64,000 nt of DNA from the NCBI RefSeq assembly GCF_000755165.1, contig NC_025877.1, forward strand, positions 338,456-402,455, written 5' to 3'. The notes below the pieces were generated by a model, which was given only the letters and a program-made list of their open reading frames with translations, had not been told where the DNA came from and ran no database searches. The translations under genes were made by a program, and so were the position numbers. How positions within the stretch are numbered: position 1 is the stretch's first letter; every line of letters begins with the position of its first letter. Shown here piece after piece: positions 10,055-18,674 of this stretch. The DNA comes from Leishmania panamensis (Eukaryota > Euglenozoa > Kinetoplastea > Trypanosomatida > Trypanosomatidae).

Positions 10055-13000
10055 ATGCTACCCCCAACGGCGTTTCTCAAGGAGCAACCACTGCACAACT
10101 CTCCGGCGAATGGCTCCTCGCTGCACACGGAAATAAAGTCGTCGGCGGCGACCGCGGTGGCCACCAGTTCTACTAATGCTGCTTCAGGCGGCGCAACGAA
10201 AGATTCGCCGCCGGAGGTAGTGAACACCTCCAGCATTGGCTGCAGCAGCGGTGGCCCTCTTCCGAGTACTGGTTGCGTGCGCTGGTGCATGAATGTTGCA
10301 TTGCAGTCCTTTTCCGGTGAGCCATGGGCAGTGACGCTGCAACCGACTGCCGAGGACGACGCCGTGCTCAATAGATCGTTCCAGGGCAGCTTCGCCGACC
10401 CCACTATCACCCCGCCCTCCTTGACGAGCGCGGCTGCCAACAGCACCTGCCAGCAACTTCTGCAGAAACAGGGGTTGCCTAATGGAACAGCGCATGGAGG
10501 CGGCAGCGGTGGTGCTTCTCCGGCGCACAGTTTCATGGGCACGCATATGAAGCCCTTTACTCTGCGCAGTGGATTGCGGCTCGTGGCGATTGACTATAGC
10601 GATCCTCAGCCACAGTACCCCGGTGGCCCGGTGGTAGACGCAACTGCCTTCGGCTACGATCCATTGAGCGAAGACAGCACCGCGCTGCATCAGTGCGTCT
10701 CGGCTGTGAACAGCCCGCCAGTGACGTACGGCGTCGACGATCTGCTGGGTCGCATTACCAATGTGGAGTTCATTGCTGAGCAGGGCAGTCCAGAAGAGAC
10801 TGCAGCCGGAGTACCGATACACTACAGGCTGGCGTCCTCACTGGAGCCGATGTTGAATGCTACGCTGAACCCAGCCATCACCGCTGTTGTGGACCACTGC
10901 GTCAGCTCGATCGTGCTTGTGTACGGCACAACACAGGAGATGAAGCAAATGGGCCTGATTGGCACCCCAGAGAAGTGCGGGTTGCTACCGCATGGGATTC
11001 GAACGTTCATGGAGCGCTTACTCGAGCGCAAGGAGCACCAGCTGTCAAAGGCGGCGAGCTCAAATAGCAGCCCAAAGTCGACTAATGATCGGGCTGCGGC
11101 GACGTCCGACAGCCATAGCGCCAACGTCTCGTCCTCGCTCCCACCGCACGCGGCAGGGACCGTGCCACCGACGAGCGATGGTGCAGAAGACACTGTCTCA
11201 GGTAGCGACCGCACTGAGGGTGTGAGCAGACGCTCTGCCACCCCGCAGTCACACAGCTTTGTTTTTCCGTCTATGGGCTCCCGATACCACCGCTTTGTGC
11301 GGATGGAGGCCACCTTCATAGCCTTCGACTCGACCAGCGTAGTGGACTTGCTGGATCTATCGAACAAGCATGTTGAGCTCGTGCTGAAACTTGCGCCTCC
11401 GCCGACACCATCTGCGTTCGAGGAGAAGACAGGCGATGTGAACTCAGCGACCAATTCGTCTGCTACAACGGACTCGTTCGTGCTTAACGCGCAAGCGATG
11501 CCCGCTGAGAACGCGAACGACGCTCTCTCTGCGCTCGACGTCGGCCTGGAGAACCTCACACGGGCGTTGGAGCTGGCTCTTCTGCAGTCGGAGTCGGGCT
11601 CGTCCTTGCTCTTTTCGCTAACTGCCTTTACAGACACGTGCCGATGCGCGACGATGCACGTGCTGTGTCTTGCCGAAGACCCGGCAGCGCAGACTTGGCT
11701 GGTATCAACGGTGCAGGCTCGCAGTCAGGCGATTTCGCTCGGCGAGGAGCAGAGCTGGGCGTCCATTCAGAACACGCCGATGCCCCCACCGCTGCACCAT
11801 CACGCTGCGACGATGCTCGTTCCAGCGCTTTGCTTTGGCAACATATTTGCCTCCGTTCTCATATGCGTCTACAACTCTATCACAGCGCTTAGTCGGCTGA
11901 ACCGCGACTTGACCTTCGCTGTGGCTGGATACTGCATGCGCACCATCCCGCGCGTGACGCTGGCGAGCTCGCGGTGCGGGTTGAAGAAGCTACCGCCGAG
12001 CTGGGAGGAATACTTCACGAGCGACGGCCGACGCTATTTCATCGACACCACTACGCAGACGACCACCTGGGATGACCCGCGCTTTACCTATGCGCATCGC
12101 TCGTCTCGCTCTAGTGACTCGGCGGGCAACAACTTAGGGAGAGGCAGCACTGGCAGCAGCAGCGGCAGGTCGAGTCGTGGAAGTAACTACCATAACCGAC
12201 CTAGCCGAATCGGCCTCGGCTCAGGCGACAAGGATTTCTTGATGTGCCGCCTTCAGCAAGAGATGCACGGCGGTAGCGCTAGTGCTATGGACAGCAGCGG
12301 CACTACTCCGGAGCCTGCAAAGGGTGCGGGGCAGCCTCCTACGCTAGGCGCTCCCGCTTCAGACGAGGGTCCGATTGAAATCAGCATCGTGGTCGTGGAC
12401 ACCATGTGCCGACCGCGCGTACTGATGAGCTCGCATGACCCGCAGTTTGCCTTACAGTATCGCGAGCAGGAGGAGATGCTGCGTGCGAAGCGACGAGAGC
12501 TTGAGGAGGCGACGGAAGAGCTACGGCGGATGGTGGAGTCGAAGGCGAAGGCGGCAGCTGTGTTAGCCGAGACCGGGAGGGCTGCACAGGAGACTGGGCA
12601 GGCAATCGTGCCGGTTACTGAAAAGTCGAGCGAAGTCGCGCAGCCCGCTGCCGATCGGGCTGCTCCGAAGGAGGCCACGGACGTTGCCCACTCCCCTTCC
12701 ACGCCAAGGACGAGGGTAATTGGGCTGAACGACGTTGATGACGAGGAGGTATCGGCTCTGTGCCGCAGCAACTCAGTCAACATCGACCATTTTATGTTTG
12801 AGGACGAGAGCGGTAAGAGCGGCAAGGATGACGAGCCGGGCGGCACCGAGCGGATTTCAGCACCCGCGATTGCTTCCAGGCAGGCTTCGGGTATTATTGC
12901 GTTTGCTTCTGACGCGGACGGCGGCGATGGGGCCGTGAAGCAGCAAAGCTGCAACTACTCTAACTCTGAGGCGCGTTTCTACGCCAGGGTGCTGCAGGAT

Positions 13001-13531
13001 CAGGCTGTCGACGCCGCCGAGATGAATGTGCCGAGCACCGTGTCATCTAGGGTCGCCTCCGTGACGGCGTCATCCGTGATCAGGAGTGCTGCCGCGCCAG
13101 AGAACAGTCGCAGCATCGCGACTGCGGGATCTGATGAGCGCAGCACCAGCGGCTGTAGCGATGCTCCGACAGAGGTACAAGATTTAGAGTCGCTGGTTGA
13201 CGAGTTTACCGACTTTTACCGAAGAGCTTTTGAGCTTCAGAAGCGCGTGATCGAGCTCGAAGTAGAGTTGAAGAGGCGGAAGTCGACTGAACGCTCGCCG
13301 TCGCCGTCGTCGTTGCCAGCAGCAACCACTACCTCAGACGTTGGTGTACCTGAGTTGGTGCGGGATATGCTGAAGGAGGTGGAGGTGTCGCCGTCAGCTG
13401 AGGTGCGAGCCGCTCTTACGCCGGTACTGACAAGCGCCGCGTCCACCTCGTCGGCAGCGGCTACAGCTTCGGTGGTGCTCCAGGCGTTTCACGAAGCTCT
13501 ACGGCTTGCAGCGCAGACCACCCATGCGTGA
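10055..13531 (+). CDS. WW-domain protein with a degenerate (P-loop-less) kinesin-like head
   Basis: This 1158-residue protein has a WW domain at about 646-677 (PPSWEEYFTSDGRRYF ... TTTWDDPRF, Trp650 and Trp672), which binds proline-rich ligands. The preceding 300 residues follow a kinesin motor in order. SSIVLVYGTTQEMKQMG (about 285-298) sits where kinesins have FAYGQTGxGKT and is followed by GTPEKCGLLPHGIRTFMERL. Then come FVRMEATFIAFDSTSVVDLLDLS (EIYNE-DLL region), SGSSLLFSLTAF (SSRSH region), LCLAEDP (DLAGSE region) and LVPALCFGNIFASVLICVYNSITALSRLNRDLTFAVAG (LGGN...TLRFA region). P-loop Gly/Lys/Thr and both switch motifs are lost, so ATPase activity is not expected. Coiled coils are likely at about 793-835 and 1046-1079. 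The first ATG is at 10055; upstream codons lack ATG. Ser/Ala-rich linkers are abundant. The kinesin relation is my alignment by eye. Confidence 0.82.
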   Translation: MLPPTAFLKEQPLHNSPANGSSLHTEIKSSAATAVATSSTNAASGGATKDSPPEVVNTSSIGCSSGGPLPSTGCVRWCMNVALQSFSGEPWAVTLQPTAEDDAVLNRSFQGSFADPTITPPSLTSAAANSTCQQLLQKQGLPNGTAHGGGSGGASPAHSFMGTHMKPFTLRSGLRLVAIDYSDPQPQYPGGPVVDATAFGYDPLSEDSTALHQCVSAVNSPPVTYGVDDLLGRITNVEFIAEQGSPEETAAGVPIHYRLASSLEPMLNATLNPAITAVVDHCVSSIVLVYGTTQEMKQMGLIGTPEKCGLLPHGIRTFMERLLERKEHQLSKAASSNSSPKSTNDRAAATSDSHSANVSSSLPPHAAGTVPPTSDGAEDTVSGSDRTEGVSRRSATPQSHSFVFPSMGSRYHRFVRMEATFIAFDSTSVVDLLDLSNKHVELVLKLAPPPTPSAFEEKTGDVNSATNSSATTDSFVLNAQAMPAENANDALSALDVGLENLTRALELALLQSESGSSLLFSLTAFTDTCRCATMHVLCLAEDPAAQTWLVSTVQARSQAISLGEEQSWASIQNTPMPPPLHHHAATMLVPALCFGNIFASVLICVYNSITALSRLNRDLTFAVAGYCMRTIPRVTLASSRCGLKKLPPSWEEYFTSDGRRYFIDTTTQTTTWDDPRFTYAHRSSRSSDSAGNNLGRGSTGSSSGRSSRGSNYHNRPSRIGLGSGDKDFLMCRLQQEMHGGSASAMDSSGTTPEPAKGAGQPPTLGAPASDEGPIEISIVVVDTMCRPRVLMSSHDPQFALQYREQEEMLRAKRRELEEATEELRRMVESKAKAAAVLAETGRAAQETGQAIVPVTEKSSEVAQPAADRAAPKEATDVAHSPSTPRTRVIGLNDVDDEEVSALCRSNSVNIDHFMFEDESGKSGKDDEPGGTERISAPAIASRQASGIIAFASDADGGDGAVKQQSCNYSNSEARFYARVLQDQAVDAAEMNVPSTVSSRVASVTASSVIRSAAAPENSRSIATAGSDERSTSGCSDAPTEVQDLESLVDEFTDFYRRAFELQKRVIELEVELKRRKSTERSPSPSSLPAATTTSDVGVPELVRDMLKEVEVSPSAEVRAALTPVLTSAASTSSAAATASVVLQAFHEALRLAAQTTHA

Positions 13532-15242
13532 GGAATGACGATCTCCGCTCCAATAAACGAAAAAGGTAACCCAGCGGGCGATGGCGAGGGCGAGGTTAGA
13601 GGGAGGGGTGGATGTGTGCACTGCTCTGTGCGTGTGTAGCTCACGCCCCCCTGCCTCCCCTCACATCTCTGTCTTCCCAGCCTGTACCTCTTCTACTTCT
13701 TTTTTTTTGGTCTGATTTTTTCGTTTCAAATTCTGCCGCCTCTTTCTCTGTCTTGTGGGCAACGCTGGACGACGGTGTTGTTGTTGTTGTTGTCGCCTTT
13801 TCCTGTCACACACCCACGCACACACAGTAGCGTACATGTATGTACGTGTCTGCCCTTGTATTTGGAGGCCAGGCTGCTTTGCTGTGTGCTGGCATGTCGT
13901 GCGTCGCTTGTGCGTTGTGATTATTACTATTTGTGCTCGTTCCTCACGCACGGGTTCACGCCATCTGCGTGTGCGTGTGCGGGTGGGTGGGTGGGTGGGT
14001 GGGGTATCAGGGGGTATATGCGTGCGTGTGCGTCGTTGTGGCTCGAGAGGTGTTATGTTGATGCCGGCGAGCAGTTGAAAAACGGAGGGAGCGGAGGGGG
14101 GGGTGGGTACGTGGGAGAGGAGGACGCGCTCACGTGCTGAGCGGAGGTGGTCCCCTTCTCATCGCCAACGGGAAGAAAAAAATATCCGCGACATTCACTC
14201 CTACCGCCTTCTCTCATCCTTTGTGCAGAGGCCTGTGCGCAGGGATAAATTCGTTGCCCTTTCGCTTCCTCCTCCCGTCTTGCTTCTCTGCCGTGTTTTT
14301 TTGTTTTATTTTCCCCTCAGCCCTACTAACACCCAATTTCTTCGGATGTTTGTCTCTTCACCTCGTTGAAAGAATTTCATCGAGTACGCTTGGCTTAAAC
14401 ACAACGCAAATGACAGGAAGCAAAGTAGTGCTGCGAAGAAAAGAGGGAAAGCGAAGAAGCTGCCACTCCTGCAATGTAGGCTACGTGTGACGTCGTTGAC
14501 TCTCCATTTTCGCCGCATCTGTGTACTACGGGTAGAAAGCGCTTGTAGGCCAGCAGTAGACGCCGACGTGCGAGCAAGCGGCTCGGCATCTCAATGCTGC
14601 CGATCAATCGCTTGTTGCGAGGCCTCTCTCTTTATCTAGGAGGGTTTCAGCATAGCGCTGATGCCTTTGCCGTGGAAAGTTTCCACGGTATATTATTGGG
14701 AGGCGAGGGCGAGAGGCAGCATGCAGCTGGAGACATGGAAATTTTTTTCCTTTTCGTATCGGCAGGCTTCGTGTCTGACTCGCCGTTATCACAGCAGAAG
14801 CTATCCGCGCTGAAAATAGGTTTCTACATGCCCCTCTTCCTCTCCTCCTCTTCCCCCTCTTCCCTCTCTCTTTACCTCTTTGTTCCCCCCCCTTTTCCGT
14901 CTATGCTTTGGTGATGGTGGCCGTTTTATGACATGGCCACATTCTTTAATCCTACTGCTCCCTTTCCGCACCACAGGAGACAACGCTCGGGAGGTAATTC
15001 TGCTGCTGTTCCTCTCCCTGTCTGGTATTAGAGGAGGCGCGTAGGCGTTTTTGGGCGAGTACGCTTGTGAGTGAGTATAGGTGAATATACGCAGCAGAGA
15101 CTAGCCCCTCGTGGCTCCTACCCGAAAAGCCACCCCCCGCTCAGTCCTGCAATTCACTGCCTCGCAGCAGCAAGAGCAATCTACAGCTTGAGCTACGTTT
15201 CGGCTCGTACGGCCGCTGCGACGACAACAGTGCGCTTGTGTG
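13532..15242. other. Intergenic spacer with G-quadruplex-type repeat and a short palindrome
   Basis: No gene was seen. It includes a (TTG)n run near 13774-13791, the GGGT repeat at 13981-14004 (separate entry), and a perfect 9-bp palindrome with a one-base centre at 14670-14688 (CCGTGGAAA G TTTCCACGG). Short pyrimidine-rich blocks occur near 14830-14900. Confidence 0.5.
13981..14004 (+). repeat. (GGGT)n repeat, potential G-quadruplex
   Basis: Five GGGT units followed by GGGG run directly after GTGTGCGTGTGC. G3 tracts separated by single T residues are the most stable known class of parallel quadruplex. It lies on the sense strand about 450 bases after the stop codon of the WW/kinesin-like gene, so it would be present in that gene's 3' UTR if the mRNA extends that far. 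Confidence 0.7.
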
Positions 15243-15299
15243 CTCTCTTTCTCTCTGTTTCTCTGTCCTGTCTTCTTCCCTCTCTGTTCTTTCCGTCAG
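15243..15299 (+). promoter_or_regulatory. Polypyrimidine tract and spliced-leader acceptor for the METTL9 gene
   Basis: A nearly pure C/T tract (15243-15295) ends in CAG at 15297-15299, 15 bases before the ATG at 15314. This is the usual layout of a trypanosomatid trans-splice acceptor and supports the chosen start. Confidence 0.65.
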
Positions 15300-15313
15300 T
15301 TGTCACTTGGAAG

Positions 15314-16237
15314 ATGCAGGGACTCTCAAAGGATCTGAAGCTGTACACCAGCGGCCATCGCGGCCGTCCTGCACTCATCTACGAGCCGAGGATGAACCTT
15401 GTTTCGCCTTCCTTTGTGAAACTCTTCGAGGCGTGTAACTGTGATACGGAGACGACAGCCTTTCTCGTCCGGTATCGAAATATCAGCTTGTGGAAGCTGT
15501 TGTTGGCAGACCTCCTCTCTCTCTTTTTCTCGCGCACCACCGCGCACGGCTTTGTGGGACGTGGTACGATGTTTGTGTACTCGACCGAGCAGATCCGGCG
15601 CTTACTGCGACCGCCGCAGACGCCGCCCACGTCCCCGCTGCCGCAGGACTTCCAGTTCGACAGCCTCCTCGACATCGGTGCTGGCGACGGCGGCGTGACG
15701 TCGAAGATCGCTCCTCTCTTCAAAACAGTGTACACGACGGAGTTTTCGGCATCGATGCGGTGGCGGCTGCGTCGCCGGGGCTACGAGGTGCTGCCGCATG
15801 ATGACCCCTTTCATATAAACACCGCGGGGAAGCTGCAGGAGCGCCGCTATTTTGATGTCATCGCGTGCAACAACGTGCTCGATCGCGCCGACACGCCACG
15901 GACGCTGCTGCAGGAGATACGAGACTCGCTCAAGCCCAACGGCTTCCTGGTGCTCGCGGTTGTTCTTCCTTGGTGCCCATTCGTCGAGAATGGCCCGCGG
16001 CAGCAGAGGCCCAACGAAGTTCTCCCAATGGAGGGCGGAGAGTGCTGCCGTGGCGCTTCCTTCGAGGCGTCCATGTCGAAGCTGGTCGAGAATGTGCTGG
16101 TGCCGATGGGCTTCGAGCTGATTCGCTGGACGAGGCTCCCCTACCTATGTGAGGGCAACCTCCGCCTTGAGTATGCCGTGCTAAACGATGCCGTGCTCAT
16201 CCTGCGTAAGAGAGGGGATATCACGAGTTTAAAGTAA
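15314..16237 (+). CDS. METTL9: METTL9/DREV-family protein methyltransferase
   Basis: METTL9 (DREV) proteins are SAM-dependent methyltransferases; the human enzyme N1-methylates histidine in HxH motifs. This 307-residue protein shows the family throughout. SAM motif I is LLDIGAGDGGVTSKIAPLF (Asp120 to Gly126). It is followed by VYTTEFSASMRWRLRRRGYEV, then FDVIACNNVLDRADTPRTLL (about 178-198) matching the DREV C-N-x-L-D-R-C/A-D segment. FLVLAVVLPWCPFVENG matches the conserved ALVLPF-P-VE strand. The C-terminal strands (LPYLCEGNL...YAVLNDAVLIL) complete the Rossmann fold. Length is close to metazoan METTL9 (about 318). A hydrophobic segment (WKLLLADLLSLFF, about 61-73) precedes the catalytic domain. 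A 243-base in-frame extension upstream has no ATG and overlaps the splice-acceptor tract, so it was rejected. Confidence 0.9.
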   Translation: MQGLSKDLKLYTSGHRGRPALIYEPRMNLVSPSFVKLFEACNCDTETTAFLVRYRNISLWKLLLADLLSLFFSRTTAHGFVGRGTMFVYSTEQIRRLLRPPQTPPTSPLPQDFQFDSLLDIGAGDGGVTSKIAPLFKTVYTTEFSASMRWRLRRRGYEVLPHDDPFHINTAGKLQERRYFDVIACNNVLDRADTPRTLLQEIRDSLKPNGFLVLAVVLPWCPFVENGPRQQRPNEVLPMEGGECCRGASFEASMSKLVENVLVPMGFELIRWTRLPYLCEGNLRLEYAVLNDAVLILRKRGDITSLK

Positions 16238-16367
16238 TCGTGGCCCTCCCCTTTCTCTTCTTTTGGTTCTCGACTCCCTACCTGAATAGTGAGATGCAGA
16301 GAGGAAGGGCTGCAATCACGTCCTTGCGTCAATGCGTATGTGCCTGCATGCGTGTCTACGAGTGCAC

Positions 16368-16997
16368 TTTCCGTTTTACTTCACCTCGCACGTTTCCCGT
16401 TGTTGATTCTCCTTTCCCTGGTCCCTGACGACAGCGGGGAGGGGGAGAGGAGGACACACTTCAGTGCGTGCTATCCCAGGGGGCTCAGTACACCACTCCG
16501 GGTGGGGAGGCCGTGCACCCCCTCCCCCCCGCTCGCCCTGCCAATACCGCGCCACCCCTGGTGGGGACCGGGCCAAGTGCCTGTGACGCGGAGAGGTCAG
16601 GGCGATTCACCGACACGGCTGTCCGCGGCCAGGTCCCTGGACGGCGTGGCGTCGGAGCATCCTGCACCAGTGAGCACGTTTGTGTCGCCCACATGATGGG
16701 CAGGGTGTCGGCGTGACTCGAGCGTACCCCACCCCGACGGGGATGCACCGGGTTGGCGACCGGCCTAGTGGGTGCGGCTGCGCGGGGGCTTGAGATGCGT
16801 GGCGTGGGCAGCGTCTGCGGCAGGGGCCGTGCACCGATGGCGGAGTTGGCGCATTGCTGTAGCATGCGTCTCGGACTGCCGTGCGCCAGGCGATGTGCCT
16901 GCGGCAGACCGGCGCACGTGGGGGGGAGGGTGAGGGGGGACGGTGGAGCGGCGTTTGACCGCATGTGCTGTATATGGCAGAGAGTGGGCCCGCTGAG
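16368..16997 (+). mobile_element. SIDER-type retroposon, copy A
   Basis: The first of three almost identical elements. The core from GTTGTTGATTCTCC (16399) to CATGTGCTGTATATGGCAGAGAGTGG matches copies B and C with about one substitution (ACAGCGG versus ACGGCGG) and small end differences. It also shares a further 30 bases to the left (TTTCCGTTTTACTTCACCTC onward from 16368) with copy C but not B. It lies 130 bases after the METTL9 stop codon in the same orientation, so it is probably in that gene's 3' UTR. No long ORF is conserved; the translated frames are merely identical because the DNA is. Confidence 0.8.
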
Positions 16998-18674
16998 CTA
17001 AACATTTCTTTGATTGGCTGCTCTCTTCGTCGTTCCGCTGTTTTTTTTTTTTTGTGCTCTCTCTCTTTCTCTGTTACCTCCCCGGAGTTTTGGGTAATGC
17101 CGAAGGGTGTCTGATCGCCCCCTCTCCGCAGCTCTTCTTACTGATTTGCGTGTTGTTTCGTCTCCCTCCACATTCTCTGCGTCCCTCTGCTCTGCTCTCC
17201 CCTCCTTTCCGCTACCATTTTTTCGTTGCATTTGCGTGTGCGTGTGTTTATCGTGTGAACTCCCGCGCTCTGTCGATGCCCATCCCCCTTCTCTCGTCGC
17301 CGTCGCCCGTTTGTTGATGCATCCGCTGTTGGACCCCCTCTCCTCGCTTTCCCTCTGCCCATCTCCGCCACGGAGATACACGCAGAGGGGATGACAAACG
17401 AAGCGCGAGGACGAAGGGGAATGATGCGGCGCTGAGCGGAGCGGGGGTGGGTGAGCGTGCGGGTGTGATGCTTGTTGCATGTCTGCTCCCTGCTTCATTT
17501 CTGTGTGTCTTTCGATACCCATTTCCTTTCTTTGCCTTGCACTCTCGATTAGTGCACCTCCGCACCCTCAAACTCTCTGCATGTCTCTGCGAGTGTGCTG
17601 TGCTGTGCTGACGTGTCCTTGTGTACTTTGTCACGCCTCTATTGCCGCATCGGAGGTGCACCTGGTGAGGTGGTACGGAGACGGGAGAGTGGAGGAGAAT
17701 AGGACAGGTCGGGGGTGTTAAGGAGGAAAGAGCGATACGTGGGGAGTTCACCCGAGGGAGCAGGGGCAGCTGGGCAGCGGTGAGCACACGAAAAAAAGCT
17801 GGCGCCGTTTTTCCAGAAGCGAACGGAAAAAAAAATGAGGCACACATGCAGGCCCAGTAGCACACGTGTGTATGTATGGGCGTGCGTGAATGTGTGCTTT
17901 ATGCAACCCTCCCGGTTCCCCCCTCTCTCTGTGCACCCCTTGTGTGCTCTTTTCTTCTTTGCTTGTTCTCCTTCCTTGTGAGTAGTGTGTAAGTAGCAAT
18001 GCTGTTGTGTGTGGTTGTGCGCTGGTAGGGGGTGCAGCCTAGGATAAACACGAAAAGCGAAAGCAAAACGACCAACAACACCAGAAAGGAACGAAGGGGA
18101 AGCCATGCACGACGAAAAAAGAAAAGGCAGCAGCGCAGTGGTACCACCATCAGCAATCGCTTCTACGCGCCGCAAGTGCGAGATTGTTGTTCGCTCGTTG
18201 TATATGTGCGTGTGTGCGCGGGTGGTGCTGTCATGTCCACTGCCTCACTGATCGGGGGCGGTGCGGTATTTTTCACTGTTTGCTTTTTTCTGCGCTCCTA
18301 ATGTTGTGAGCACCTCAGTTTTGGCCGGCTCTGCCTTTCACCCCTTCTCTCTCCATTGCCCCTTCCTCTCTTCCCTACCGTCCTTCTCCGCCTACAGTGT
18401 AAGGGAGCTAAGCTGCAGAGACACAGGGAACCGCCCAAGAAAGAGGCTCCACGAGGGAAGCACCAACACCAACCCCCGACTCACTCTTAGCACAGACGAA
18501 CGAAACAGTCAGCGCAAGTCGTGTGCTTTCGCGTCCTTTTTTTTTTCTGCAACCTGTGCTCGCCTTGCCGGCGCGTCGTCCGCCGGTGTCGCTGCGCAAG
18601 CGCTGCCTCTTGCCACCTCTATAACCCGTCTAAACTCACCCATCTAAGGAATCGATAGTCGTGCTCTCGCGTCG
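16998..18674. other. Intergenic spacer, no gene seen
   Basis: Contains a T13 run at 17041-17053, pyrimidine-rich blocks at 17060-17300 and 17500-17580, and purine-rich 18045-18130. The T-rich tract near 18536-18548 before the ATG at 18675 is a candidate acceptor region for the RRM gene. Minus-strand ORFs here are translations of repeats. Confidence 0.5.

Noticed and set aside
10822..11637. 271-residue and neighbouring minus-strand ORFs
   Set aside because: Antisense to the WW/kinesin-like gene; Ser/Ala-rich translation typical of reversed high-GC coding DNA.
16468..16716. Identical 82-residue ORF repeated in SIDER copies A, B and C
   Set aside because: It is identical only because the DNA of the copies is. 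The frame is broken in the diverged copy at 1617 and the family is non-coding.
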